DNA from: an uncultured Oceanospirillaceae bacterium
Lineage (GTDB): Bacteria > Pseudomonadota > Gammaproteobacteria > Pseudomonadales > Balneatricaceae
Direction of reading: 5' to 3'
NCBI GenBank assembly: GCA_913057435.1
Contig: CAJXNY010000012.1
Span: forward strand, 1-64,000
DNA length: 64,000 nucleotides
A model generated the notes under the pieces. It saw only the letters and a program-made list of their open reading frames with translations, ran no database searches and was not told the origin of the DNA. The first letter of the stretch is position 1, and each line of letters opens with the position of its first letter. The position numbers and the translations under genes were made by a program. Positions 52,207-61,451 of this stretch are shown here, piece after piece.

Positions 52207-54438
52207 TTACTGCTTGGCAGCTTTCAGTGCAGCGTTCAGCGTAGCGCTTGGGCGCATCACAGCTTTAACTTTCTCAGCATCGGCGTGGTAGTAACCACCG
52301 ATGTCAGCAGGTTTACCCTGTTCTGCATTCAGCTCAGCAACGATGGTTGCTTCATTTTCAGCCAGAGTTGTCGCCAGCTTAGAGAACTGAGCGGCCAGCC
52401 CTGCATCTTCAGTCTGTGCTGCCACAGCCTGTGCCCAGTACATGGCCAGGTAGAAGTGGGAACCACGGTTGTCCAGTTCGCCTGTCTTACGGCTTGGGGA
52501 TTTACCGTTGTCCAGCAGTTTGCCGGTTGCTTCATCCAGCGTTGCTGCCAGGATCTTGGCTTTGCTGTTGTCGTTCTTCAGACCCAGCTCTTCCAGAGAT
52601 ACCGCAATGGCCAGGAACTCACCCAGGGAATCCCAACGCAAGTGGTTTTCTTCAACCAGCTGCTGTACGTGCTTAGGTGCAGAACCGCCAGCACCTGTTT
52701 CGTACATGCCACCGCCGTTCAGCATTGGCACGATGGACAGCATTTTCGCAGACGTGCCCAGTTCCATGATTGGGAACAGGTCGGTCAGGTAATCACGCAG
52801 TACGTTACCGGATACGGAGATGGTGTCTTTACCGCGGAACATACGTTCCATGGAGAAGCGGATTGCCGCATCGTAAGACATGATGCGAATATCCAGACCT
52901 TCCAGATCGTACTCTTTCAGGCATTCTTCGACTTTCAGACGCAGCTGATTGTCGTGTGCGCGCTCTTCGTCCAGCCAGAAGATAGCTGGAGTATCAGAGT
53001 TACGGGCACGGGAAACGGCCAGTTTAACCCAGTCGCGAACAGGCGCGTCTTTGGTCTGACAGGCACGCCAGATGTCGCCTTTCTCAACATCGTGCTGCAT
53101 CAGTATGTTGCCAGCAGCATCGACAATGCGCATGGTACCGTCTGCTTCCAGCTCGAATGTTTTATCGTGGGAGCCGTACTCTTCAGCTTTCTGCGCCATC
53201 AGGCCAACGTTTGGTACGGTACCCATTGTAGTTGGGTCGAATGCACCGTTGGTTTTACAGAAGTTGATCATTTCCTGGTAGATGCGTGCGTAAGTGCTTT
53301 CTGGCATTACGGCTTTAGCATCTTTCAGCTTGCCGTCCTGGCCCCACATTTTACCGGAATTACGGATCATCGCAGGCATGGACGCATCGACGATTACGTC
53401 AGATGGTACATGCAGGTTGGTGATGCCACGTACGGAATCAACCATTGCCATTTCTGGGCGGTTCTCGTAGCAAGCGTGGAGGTCTTCCAGAATCAGGTCC
53501 TGCTTGGATTCAGGCAGTGACTTGATTTTATCCAGTACGGAACCCAGACCGTTGTTCGGGTTTACGCCCAGTTTTTCAAACAGCTCAGCGTGCTTCTCGA
53601 ACGCATCTTTGTAAAACACGCTTACCGCGTGGCCAAAAACGATCGGGTGGGAAACTTTCATCATGGTCGCTTTAACGTGCAGGGACCACATCACACCGCT
53701 GTCTTTACAGTCGTTCAGAGTCTTCTCGAAGAACGCGCGCAGCGCCTTGCAGCTCATGAACATGCCGTCCAGTACTTCGCCTTTTTCCAGGCTCAGTTCT
53801 TTCTTAACGGCGACTGCGCCGTCTTTACCGACGAACTCGATGCGAACGTCACCGGCATCAGCCATGGTAATGGACTGTTCACTGGAGAAGAAATCGCCTT
53901 CACGCATGTAATCAGCGTGGGACTGAGAGGTCTGGCTCCAGGCACCCATGGAGTGCGGGTTTTTGCGTGCGTAAGCTTTTACGGCTTTAGGTGCACGGCG
54001 GTCAGAGTTGCCCTGACGCAGAACCGGATTTACTGCACTACCCAGAATTTTGGAGTAGCGCGCCTGAATGTCTTGTGTTTCAGCGCTGTCTGCTTCATCC
54101 GGGTAGTTCGGGATGTCGTAGCCCTGGCCCTGCAGTTCAGCAATGGCTGCTTTGAGCTGTGGAATAGACGCAGAGATGTTCGGTAGTTTGACGATGTTTG
54201 CATCTGGCTGCAGGGTCAGTTCACCCAGCTCGGCCAGGGTATCGGCCATTTTCTGATCTTCTGTCAGATTTTCAGGGAATGTTGCCAGAATACGTGCCGC
54301 AACAGAGATGTCGCTGATGGCAACATTGATGTCTGCAGCTTTAATGAAAGTTCGAACGATAGGAAGCAGAGAGGCAGTTGCCAGTGAAGGTGCTTCATCG
54401 GTCAGCGTGTAGACAATTGTTGGATTATTAGTCGTCAT
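52207..54438 (-). CDS. icd: NADP-dependent isocitrate dehydrogenase, monomeric type
   Basis: A 743-residue monomeric IDH oxidising isocitrate to 2-oxoglutarate in the TCA cycle. [24 protein letters not shown] opens it, [25 protein letters not shown] is a substrate-binding block, and [48 protein letters not shown] and [15 protein letters not shown]-like [12 protein letters not shown] follow. This class is unrelated in fold detail to the dimeric E. coli Icd. The ATG at MTTNNP has AGGGGAA five bases upstream. A TTG/ATG extension of eleven residues has no RBS. Confidence 0.95.
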   Translation of the reverse strand: MTTNNPTIVYTLTDEAPSLATASLLPIVRTFIKAADINVAISDISVAARILATFPENLTEDQKMADTLAELGELTLQPDANIVKLPNISASIPQLKAAIAELQGQGYDIPNYPDEADSAETQDIQARYSKILGSAVNPVLRQGNSDRRAPKAVKAYARKNPHSMGAWSQTSQSHADYMREGDFFSSEQSITMADAGDVRIEFVGKDGAVAVKKELSLEKGEVLDGMFMSCKALRAFFEKTLNDCKDSGVMWSLHVKATMMKVSHPIVFGHAVSVFYKDAFEKHAELFEKLGVNPNNGLGSVLDKIKSLPESKQDLILEDLHACYENRPEMAMVDSVRGITNLHVPSDVIVDASMPAMIRNSGKMWGQDGKLKDAKAVMPESTYARIYQEMINFCKTNGAFDPTTMGTVPNVGLMAQKAEEYGSHDKTFELEADGTMRIVDAAGNILMQHDVEKGDIWRACQTKDAPVRDWVKLAVSRARNSDTPAIFWLDEERAHDNQLRLKVEECLKEYDLEGLDIRIMSYDAAIRFSMERMFRGKDTISVSGNVLRDYLTDLFPIMELGTSAKMLSIVPMLNGGGMYETGAGGSAPKHVQQLVEENHLRWDSLGEFLAIAVSLEELGLKNDNSKAKILAATLDEATGKLLDNGKSPSRKTGELDNRGSHFYLAMYWAQAVAAQTEDAGLAAQFSKLATTLAENEATIVAELNAEQGKPADIGGYYHADAEKVKAVMRPSATLNAALKAAKQ

Positions 54439-54852
54439 TTTTTCCCCTGATATATCCAGCTGGATAGCCACAGGCCTGATGTAATGGCGTCCCGCAGGTG
54501 CGTACTACAGCAGACCTCATGCCTAAGGAATTACATTAGCGCCGCGGAGTATACGCCAGATTGGCGCCTGGTATGAAGTAGCAGGGCGTTTTTTCAGACA
54601 GGTTTCTACTAAATGCTAATGGTTGGATATCACTACCAAATCGTTTTACATCTTGTAATGCCTGGGCGCTAGAACATAGGGATTAACTAAAATCAATTTA
54701 AATCAATGAGTTATGTTTTTGTTTGACGATGTTTCTATGCTCGTGCAAACACTGTGAGATAAACGGCATTGGGATAAGTGGCTAAAACTTCTGTAGTAAC
54801 GCTACAACATTCCTTGAGCCTGTTTGTGGCGCTACGGGGGGAGAGGCTGGCC
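54439..54852. other. Intergenic region between icd and mltC
   Basis: This stretch of about 410 bases is A+T-rich in its middle. I see no gene, no strong hairpin and no clear operator; TGTAAT near 54480 and ATTACA near 54530 are only short inverted matches. It presumably holds the icd promoter, reading leftward. Confidence 0.4.
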
Positions 54853-56013
54853 TTAACGGTAGCGTTTTTTAGCCAGATTTACCTTTTTCAGGTAGTCCTG
54901 GCTTTCTTTCGGCATTTTGCTGCGCAGACGCAGGTAGACCTGATCCGGGCTTGACTGGTTGATCAGCCGGAATGCTTTGTTTCTGTCCCTGGAAAAACAG
55001 CGCAGCACATTGCCAGCGCCACCATTGTAGGCCGCGATCATGCAATATTCCTTGCTCACAGGATGGTTAACCCCAGCCAGATAGCGGCTTTGCAGGATGT
55101 ACAGATAAGCACAGCCCATGCGGATGTTATTGCTCGGGTTAAACAGGTAATTTCGGCTGGGTGTGCCCGCGCCACCATGGATCAGCTTCCAGCTGTCACG
55201 GCCCGCAGTGCGTGGCACGATCTGCATCAGACCATAGGCAGGCACCCAGCTGACAGCGAAGGGGTTAAAGTGACTTTCGGTTTCAATAATGGCGTATACC
55301 AGTGCGGTGTCCTGGTGGTATTTACGACTGTGTTGATCCACCAGTGCACCATACTTGCCCTGACGGCGCTTTCCATGGTTGCTGACCAGTGGAAACTCAA
55401 CCCAGCTCTCGGTGCGCTTGCGGCCATTATTGAGGGTCACCTGGCGGCTTTGTTTAGCCGTTTTGATCAGGTGGTCGGCAAAATGAGTGGCCCGCCAGTT
55501 CCAGCGGATTGCTTTACCGTCCTGGTCCAGAACCTGTTCATAAAGGAAGGGCTCGGCACCGGGTTTGATCGGCTTTGCCGAAAAAAGATCGACGCCATTC
55601 GGGTCATCGGGTGAGAGCAGGGTACTGATAATCGCCTGTTTCAGCTGGCCGGGTATCAGGCTTTCAACCCGTACGGTGCCTTTGCGGAAATCGATAATGC
55701 CACGGCTCTGGTAATTATCGGTGTATTTCACCCAGCTATCGGTATCTGAACTGCGGGCGTTCTCCTGCCCCCACACACTGATAACATCGGTAATAAACCG
55801 GTTAGCAAAGCGTTTAACCTGTTTGAGGTCCTGCTGTAGCACAGTGGGGTTGTTTACCCAGCTGTGGGCTCTATTGCGGGCAACCGACAGTGCAGCATCC
55901 TCAAGCGAGCTTTGCTGAAGAGCGGTGCGTGATGCTTGTAGAACCTGTTGTGTTGTACAGCCAGGCAGGGCCAGTGATGACAGGGCAAGCAAAAAGGTAC
56001 GGCGGCTGGGCAT
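54853..56013 (-). CDS. mltC: Membrane-bound lytic murein transglycosylase C-like lipoprotein
   Basis: A 386-residue lytic transglycosylase. The signal ends in a lipobox (LALPGC, C19). A DUF3393 domain follows (residues about 30-190) and then the SLT domain with the catalytic glutamate in IETESHFNPFAVSWVPAYGLMQIVP, continuing GCAYLYILQSRYLAGV and MIAAYNGGAGNVL. It cleaves peptidoglycan glycan strands to 1,6-anhydro ends. The first residues (SRRTFLL) look like a twin-arginine motif, unusual for MltC. Outer-membrane localisation is inferred from the residues after the cysteine (TTQQ, no aspartate). Confidence 0.9.
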   Translation of the reverse strand: MPSRRTFLLALSSLALPGCTTQQVLQASRTALQQSSLEDAALSVARNRAHSWVNNPTVLQQDLKQVKRFANRFITDVISVWGQENARSSDTDSWVKYTDNYQSRGIIDFRKGTVRVESLIPGQLKQAIISTLLSPDDPNGVDLFSAKPIKPGAEPFLYEQVLDQDGKAIRWNWRATHFADHLIKTAKQSRQVTLNNGRKRTESWVEFPLVSNHGKRRQGKYGALVDQHSRKYHQDTALVYAIIETESHFNPFAVSWVPAYGLMQIVPRTAGRDSWKLIHGGAGTPSRNYLFNPSNNIRMGCAYLYILQSRYLAGVNHPVSKEYCMIAAYNGGAGNVLRCFSRDRNKAFRLINQSSPDQVYLRLRSKMPKESQDYLKKVNLAKKRYR

Positions 56014-56164
56014 AGATATCGTCCGTGATCGATAAGTCCTCTGATTCTAAAAGGATATTACTGAAAGTCACCCTGTTTTTAGCGGCTTCCTGAACCTTAA
56101 GCTGTGTTTTTCTGGCTGAGCAGGGGTGTCCTGGTGGATCGGAGGTAGATAAGAGATCGTTGAT

Positions 56165-56190
56165 ATAAATGCGAATCCATATCAATAGTA
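56165..56190 (+). promoter_or_regulatory. Possible Fur-box-like site before the DUF4856 gene
   Basis: AAATGCGAATCCATATCAAT partly matches Fur-box sequences of the type found before imelysin-family genes, mainly in AAATGCGAAT and TATCA. The match is incomplete in the centre. It lies about 110 bases upstream of the gene. Confidence 0.35.
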
Positions 56191-56291
56191 TTTGTGCTAA
56201 GCCTGTGCTAATTTACATGCCTGTCAGATGCGAGGGCGGTCGTCAACGACCCGACTCGGCATATAACCCTTACAAGCTATAGGTTTTTCTT

Positions 56292-57704
56292 GTGAAGCTG
56301 AAAAAGATTGTCATGGCGCTGGCCATTGCTGCGATGGGCTCTACGGGTGTTGCTGCGCAGGCAGCGGATGTGTATGCAGATTTCCCGGTAACGGTAAAAG
56401 ATTACAAAGGAACAGCAGCACACTCTGTTTCTTATAGCGGTCAGATGGCCCGCCAGGTGCTGCACACCTCACTGAAAAAACTGGCCAAGCAGGGCAATGG
56501 ACAGCCGAATGCTGCACTTAAAGCGCAGATGATGGCGTACTTTGACGGTAAGGATGCCGGTCGTGAGATTCTTGCGCCGACGTCAAAAGGCACGTTCGTG
56601 CTGGTACAGCAGAACGTCGATCAGCTGTCCAAAAAGAAAAACCTGGCAGGTAAAGCGTATAAAGGTGCCGTAACCAGCTGGCCGGGCAATATGACCGGTG
56701 CTGAAGTACTGGCGTTTATGATCGACAAAGCCTCATCTGCTGACAAAGGCTACGATGCGGTAAACGGTCTGGATTACGCCCAGCTGATCTCCAAATTCAC
56801 CATGGGTGCAGTGTTCTACAATCAGGCGGTGGATCACTACCTGGATGAGAAGCTGGGCGCTGATGTTAAACCGAACAGCAAGCCGTACAAAGCGGGTGCC
56901 GCTTACACGGGCAAAGAGCACGTCTGGGATGAAGCCTTTGGTTACTTCGGTACCCCGGCTCACACCCTGACGCTGACGGCTAAACAGGTGCATAGCATTG
57001 CCAAGAACAAGCCTGACGCGCTGACGCTGGCCGATGCGAATGGTGATGGCAAGGTTAGCCTGTATAACGAAATGGCCTTTGCCCACGCGTATTACGCAGC
57101 GGGCTTTGATAAGGGCGGCAAAACAGCTTACCTGCACACCATCACGAAAGCGTTTGTTGATGGTCGTCAGCTGCTGGCCGACGCCAACGGTGAAGCGCTG
57201 ACCAATGCGCAGCGCAGTGAGCTCAAAGGTTATGCGAAAACAATCGCCGATAACTGGGAAAAAGTGATCGCTGAAGCGGTGTTCAAATACGCCGGTTCCG
57301 CTTACAAAGATCTGGAGATGATCACGGCGATGCTGGAAAACGATGGTGATGTCAGCAAGCTGTACCGTACCTACGGCAAACATTGGGGTGAGCTGAAAGG
57401 CTTCGCCATGGCGTTGCAGATGAGCGGTAAAGATATGGGCGCGACCGGTGTACAGCTGAACCGGCTGATCGGTTTTGGTCCGGTACTGCTGGGGAACACC
57501 CAGGTAACCGGTATTGATGCCAATGGCGGTTACGTACAGTCTGCATCTGTCTCCATGTCTGAATACATGTTGCAGCTGCTGAAAGTTCAGAAGCTGATGG
57601 TTGATGAGTTTGGCGTTGAAGCACGTAATAAAGACGTACTGGCGGGCATGACTGATCTGATCGAAAAACTGGGCGCGGAAGCGGCCAGCGCTGAAAACGA
57701 CTGA
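56292..57704 (+). CDS. Exported DUF4856-family protein
   Basis: A 470-residue protein with a Sec signal peptide (MKLKKIVMALAIAAMGSTGVAAQA). A long helical domain follows, with the DUF4856 blocks GAVFYNQAVDHYLDEKL, HVWDEAFGYFGTP and AFVDGRQLLA. An EF-hand-like loop (DANGDGKVSLYNE, residues 248-260) may bind calcium. The family occurs near imelysin-like and iron-related genes in other bacteria, to the extent I recall; its biochemical role is unknown. The GTG start is supported by AGG nine bases upstream and the signal peptide. It has its own terminator. Confidence 0.78.
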   Translation: MKLKKIVMALAIAAMGSTGVAAQAADVYADFPVTVKDYKGTAAHSVSYSGQMARQVLHTSLKKLAKQGNGQPNAALKAQMMAYFDGKDAGREILAPTSKGTFVLVQQNVDQLSKKKNLAGKAYKGAVTSWPGNMTGAEVLAFMIDKASSADKGYDAVNGLDYAQLISKFTMGAVFYNQAVDHYLDEKLGADVKPNSKPYKAGAAYTGKEHVWDEAFGYFGTPAHTLTLTAKQVHSIAKNKPDALTLADANGDGKVSLYNEMAFAHAYYAAGFDKGGKTAYLHTITKAFVDGRQLLADANGEALTNAQRSELKGYAKTIADNWEKVIAEAVFKYAGSAYKDLEMITAMLENDGDVSKLYRTYGKHWGELKGFAMALQMSGKDMGATGVQLNRLIGFGPVLLGNTQVTGIDANGGYVQSASVSMSEYMLQLLKVQKLMVDEFGVEARNKDVLAGMTDLIEKLGAEAASAEND

Positions 57705-57756
57705 TCATTGATGGGCTCAAGCCATCGTTAACACGGTGGTCGGGCTATCAGGGATG

Positions 57757-57787
57757 AAAAGCCAGCCGGGTAACCGGCTGGCTTTTT
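57757..57787 (+). terminator. Terminator after the DUF4856 gene
   Basis: AAAAGCCAGCCGG and CCGGCTGGCTTTTT pair around GTAA. Confidence 0.9.
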
Positions 57788-57858
57788 GCGTATATAAATA
57801 GTTGTGCTGCACCTGTAGCACCTCGCTCCGCGAGCGTCCCTAGAGAGGTCGATAACCG

Positions 57859-58851
57859 GTGGACAGTTTCCTCAGCACATTTGGCAGTGATTACCTCAAT
57901 GGTCTGATCGAGACGTTCATCAGCCCGCGTAAGCGGCTGTTTCTTGGCTATGTCGCACTGGCGCTGGTCATCGGACTGGTCTGGTTACGCTGGCAGGGCA
58001 AAACACTGAAAGTCGCCCTGACCTCAATGCTGAGCCGCGATATCTGGCTATCCGCCTCGGCCCGGGCTGATTACGCCATTGTGCTGATCAACCGGGCACT
58101 GTTTCTGCTTGCCTCACCGCTGTTACTCGGCCAGCTGGCGGTGGCGACCTGGCTTTACTTCCAGCTGTTCGATCATTACGGCCTGCCACCGGCAGCGGGT
58201 GCGCTGCTGCCTGACTGGGTGGTCGTCACCGGTTTTACCCTGTGGTTTTTTCTGCTTGATGACTTTGCCCGTTATTACCTGCACCGGCTGCTGCACCGCT
58301 GGCCAGTGCTGTGGGCGTTTCACAAAATGCACCATTCGGCACGGGTGCTGACACCGCTCACTGTATTACGTACTCACCCGGTTGAAGGGCTGCTGTTCTC
58401 TCTGCGCAGCGTGGTTGTACAGGGGCTGAGTATCGGCCTGTTCAAGTTCTTCTTCGCCAGCCAGGTGGATCTGTACACCGTGCTGGGTGTCAGTGTGATC
58501 GTGTTTACCTTTAATGTTGCCGGTTCCAATCTGCGCCACTCCCATGTTCCCATCCACTACTGGCCCTGGCTGGAACGTATTCTTATTTCACCGGCCCAGC
58601 ATCAGATTCATCACTCCACGGATGTCCGTCACTTTGATACCAATTTTGGTGCCGTGCTGGCGGTGTGGGACTGGCTGGGGGGGAGTTTGCACCGTTCTGA
58701 GCCAGGTAAGCCGTTGCGTTTTGGCATCCGTCAACGAGTAGAGCCGGATGAACAGACATTAGCGATGCTGTATCTGCAGCCGTTTAACGAGGCGGTGATG
58801 ATAGTGGCAAGGCCATTGCGACGCTGCTGGAAGGGCTTGCGGTACCGTTAA
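57859..58851 (+). CDS. Membrane fatty-acid hydroxylase / sterol-desaturase-family protein
   Basis: A 330-residue integral membrane di-iron protein. The histidine clusters are HRLLH (142-146), HKMHH (155-159), HSHVPIH (227-233) and HQIHH (248-252), the complete pattern of the family. About four hydrophobic segments precede and surround them (residues 28-44, 72-105, 118-135, 200-222). It hydroxylates or desaturates an alkyl chain or carotenoid/sterol-like lipid using O2; the substrate is unknown. The GTG start has GAGAGG about ten bases upstream. It sits between the DUF4856 and di-haem oxidoreductase genes, all on one strand. Confidence 0.85.
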   Translation: MDSFLSTFGSDYLNGLIETFISPRKRLFLGYVALALVIGLVWLRWQGKTLKVALTSMLSRDIWLSASARADYAIVLINRALFLLASPLLLGQLAVATWLYFQLFDHYGLPPAAGALLPDWVVVTGFTLWFFLLDDFARYYLHRLLHRWPVLWAFHKMHHSARVLTPLTVLRTHPVEGLLFSLRSVVVQGLSIGLFKFFFASQVDLYTVLGVSVIVFTFNVAGSNLRHSHVPIHYWPWLERILISPAQHQIHHSTDVRHFDTNFGAVLAVWDWLGGSLHRSEPGKPLRFGIRQRVEPDEQTLAMLYLQPFNEAVMIVARPLRRCWKGLRYR

Positions 58852-59097
58852 TAAGCCATCCTGACCCGCTGAGTTTCATCTACACGCCCGGAATTCCTTA
58901 CCTGCTCGACCATGACCTCTGTTGTTGAGCAATGGCCACTGTTGTTTTCATCTGGCGTCCAGCCTGACTGATACCCCTTGACGACGATTTGCTACTCGAC
59001 TTAGCCCTTATCGCCTTGTGCCAGCGCTGCTGATTCAGCCATCTTGCATCGGATGAGCAGTGCTTTGTCTGAGGAAATTATGTCTAAAAACTTTACA

Positions 59098-59147
59098 TGG
59101 GAAAAAATCCCACATATCCTGGTTTTGCAGGTGGGAAAAAATCCCAC
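59098..59147 (+). promoter_or_regulatory. Tandem palindromes upstream of the di-haem oxidoreductase gene
   Basis: TGGGAAAAAATCCCA at 59098-59112 and GTGGGAAAAAATCCCAC at 59131-59147 are two copies of one palindrome, centres about 34 bases apart (roughly three helical turns), in an otherwise empty gap of about 375 bases. Two identical dyads on one face of the helix suggest a pair of operator sites. No gene is seen in the rest of the gap. Confidence 0.6.
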
Positions 59148-59226
59148 GTAAATAGAGTGCTAACCTGGTCGTTCATGCTGGAAGTCATGCGCTTGACTGA
59201 TTTCTGATCACTAAGGGAATAATGCG

Positions 59227-60765
59227 ATGAAAAATAACCGTTTATTGAAATCCTCATTACAGTTGGTTTGCGTTGGGTGTACCGCGCTGGGTTTGCTGGG
59301 GAGTTTGTCGCTTTCCGCTAATGAGATGAAAAAGAAGCCGCTACATATCAGCCAATACCAGCTAAATGAAATGATTGATGAAGGGGGGCAGGCTCAGGCA
59401 TTTGAAGCAGCTTTTGACGTCGGCGATAGATTATTTGAACATCGATTTTCCGCCCGTGATGGGGTCGGCGCAAATGTTGGTAACGGCCAGCGGTTTTCGC
59501 TGGTTCCCCGCGCGGATCTGGATGCAGACAATCAGTGGGCTTCTCATATCCCCCGACGGGTGACTGGGCCAAATGCGCAAAGTTGTAACGTGTGCCACAG
59601 CACACCTTTTGGTGATGGGGCTGGGCGCGCGGTAATGAATAATATTCGCGATCCTAAGCACACGGGCCAGATCTCAGATTTTATTAACCGGCAAACACCG
59701 CATATCTTCGGTATCGGTGCACTACAGCGGCTGGCGGAAGAAATGAGTGCTGAGCTTGAGGATGTTCGAGTTGCTGCGATTGCACAGGCTCAATCAAGTG
59801 GCCAGACAGTCAGCTTGCCACTGGTCGCTAAGGGTGTTGATTTTGGTTTATTAACAGCATATCCAGATGGCAGTCTGGAGGCCTCTGAGGTAACCGGTAT
59901 TGACCCGGACCTGTTGGTCAAACCCGTCGAGTGGAAAGGTATTACGACCAACATTCGTGCCTTCGTCCGTGATGCCAGCCACAACGAGCTGGGCATGCAG
60001 CCGGTCGAGATTACCGGTGAGGGTGTTGATGGGGATGGAGACGGTGTGGTTAATGAGCTGAGTGTGGGTGATATCACTGCCATGGTGATTTACCAGGCCG
60101 CCCAGCCTCGTCCCACCACAAAAGAAGAGCTGTCAAAGCTGGGCCTGATTAAACGGCTCTCTGTGAGAGAGCAGCGTCGAATAAAGCGAGGCGAGAGTGT
60201 TTTTATTGATACGGGCTGTGAAAGCTGTCATCGGTCACAACTGACGCTTAACGACCCGGTTTTTAGCGAACCAAGCCGCCACCCGGATTATCGTGATAAA
60301 ACCTTTCCAGCGGGTCAGGACCCATTAGCTGAAGGTATTGATCCACAAAACTCGATACGTTTCGACTTAACTGAGGACCTGCCGGACAATATCATTGAGC
60401 ACCAAAACGGGACAGTAACCCGGCTGGGGAACTTTGAAAAAACGGCGAGCGGTGGTGCTATCGTGCGGTTGTTTGGTGATCTGAAACGTCATGATATGGG
60501 CTCTGGTCTGGCGGAGTCTGTCGACGAAGCAGGGACGGGTGAATCGACATTCTTAACCAAAGAGTTATGGGGTGTGGGTTCTACGGCACCTTATTTACAT
60601 GATGGCCGGGCCACTACGTTGGCAGAGGCGATTGATTTCCATGGTGGGGAAAGTGCTGCATCGCGGGAGCAGTTTAATGCGCTGGCTGAGGCAGATAAAC
60701 GGGCGTTGATCGCTTTTTTGAAAAATCAGGTACTGTACAAAACAAGAGCAGTTGTCGGTCGATAA
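59227..60765 (+). CDS. Di-haem oxidoreductase (DHOR) family c-type cytochrome
   Basis: A 512-residue exported protein with a signal peptide ending near SLSA (residue 31). The two haem c motifs are CNVCH (120-124) and CESCH (331-335). DGDGDGVVNE (about 268-277) is a likely calcium-binding loop, and FGDLKRHDMGSGLAE with WGVGSTAPYLHDGRATTLAEAI in the C-terminal part are DHOR blocks with the likely distal methionine. The family is related to bacterial cytochrome c peroxidases ('thiol oxidoreductase-like') and in other bacteria often lies with imelysin genes under Fur control. Electron transfer in the periplasm is inferred. No imelysin gene is next to it here. Confidence 0.88.
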   Translation: MKNNRLLKSSLQLVCVGCTALGLLGSLSLSANEMKKKPLHISQYQLNEMIDEGGQAQAFEAAFDVGDRLFEHRFSARDGVGANVGNGQRFSLVPRADLDADNQWASHIPRRVTGPNAQSCNVCHSTPFGDGAGRAVMNNIRDPKHTGQISDFINRQTPHIFGIGALQRLAEEMSAELEDVRVAAIAQAQSSGQTVSLPLVAKGVDFGLLTAYPDGSLEASEVTGIDPDLLVKPVEWKGITTNIRAFVRDASHNELGMQPVEITGEGVDGDGDGVVNELSVGDITAMVIYQAAQPRPTTKEELSKLGLIKRLSVREQRRIKRGESVFIDTGCESCHRSQLTLNDPVFSEPSRHPDYRDKTFPAGQDPLAEGIDPQNSIRFDLTEDLPDNIIEHQNGTVTRLGNFEKTASGGAIVRLFGDLKRHDMGSGLAESVDEAGTGESTFLTKELWGVGSTAPYLHDGRATTLAEAIDFHGGESAASREQFNALAEADKRALIAFLKNQVLYKTRAVVGR

Positions 60766-60903
60766 TGTAACCGGCGTGCATCAATCAGATGTGCGCCTGC
60801 TGCTCCAGGCGTGTTGCTTGATGCAAAGATTGATACCCCCTGCATTATTCGCCTTTCTGCGCTAAGCTGCGCCCTTTGTAACTATCCAGGAGCCAACCCT
60901 TTC

Positions 60904-61314
60904 ATGGCTAAAGGACGTGATAAACACCAGGCGCGTAAGCAGGAGCTGTCGCTGTTCGGTAAAGATCTGGTACGCCGCTGTGGCGCGCAGTGTGAGATGT
61001 GTGGTGACAGTGGGGTGCCGCTGAGTATCTTTGAGATTCCGCCGGTACCAAACGAGCCGGATTTTGATCGCTGTGCAATGTTTTGTGATACCTGCCAGGA
61101 GCAGATTGATTTCCCTAAGCGTCGTGATAATGATCACTGGCGGTGTCTGAATGGCGCGATCTGGTCTGAAGTCACTATCGTAAAAGCGTTAGCGGTTGCG
61201 ATGCTGGGAAAAATTGCTGCTAAAGAAGAGTGGGCGGTTGATTTGCAGGAGCAGGTTTACCTGCAGGCCGGCGAGCAGGAACTGATCGACCAGATCAGCC
61301 CGGAGCTGAAGTAA
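60904..61314 (+). CDS. Short PhnA-like zinc-ribbon protein
   Basis: A 136-residue protein resembling only the first half of PhnA. The zinc ribbon has C30-x2-C33 (QCEMC) and C61-x2-C64 (FCDTC), followed by DHWRCLNGAIW. The C-terminal SH3-like domain of PhnA is absent and replaced by a short helical tail (LQEQVYLQAGEQELIDQISPELK). The N-terminus is basic (MAKGRDKHQARKQEL), unlike the longer paralogue at about 25 kb. The start is the ATG of MAKGRD; a longer frame exists but reads a non-conserved stretch. Confidence 0.82.
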   Translation: MAKGRDKHQARKQELSLFGKDLVRRCGAQCEMCGDSGVPLSIFEIPPVPNEPDFDRCAMFCDTCQEQIDFPKRRDNDHWRCLNGAIWSEVTIVKALAVAMLGKIAAKEEWAVDLQEQVYLQAGEQELIDQISPELK

Positions 61315-61342
61315 GCCTCTGGCAACACCCTGAGCTATTCTG

Positions 61343-61363
61343 GGCAATGCGTTCTGCATTGCC
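61343..61363. terminator. First hairpin after the PhnA-like gene
   Basis: GGCAATGC and GCATTGCC pair around GTTCT, followed by TGACTTTT. Confidence 0.65.
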
Positions 61364-61381
61364 TGACTTTTCGCAAAAAAT

Positions 61382-61400
61382 CCCCGCTGTGCAAGCGGGG
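61382..61400. terminator. Second hairpin, between the PhnA-like gene and astA
   Basis: CCCCGCT and AGCGGGG pair around GTGCA, with an A-run before it. Read on the minus strand the A-run becomes a U-run, so it fits as the astA terminator. Confidence 0.75.
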
Positions 61401-61451
61401 GAATAAGCGTGAACAACAGAGCAAGAAATCGGGTGCTATCGTTGATGGTTG

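Noticed and set aside
54439-54852. Hidden gene between icd and mltC
   Set aside because: No open frame with a plausible start or recognisable product; the region is A+T-rich and looks like promoter sequence.
59098-59147. Start of a CRISPR array
   Set aside because: Only two copies of a 15-17 base palindrome are present, without further repeats, spacers of constant length or cas genes.
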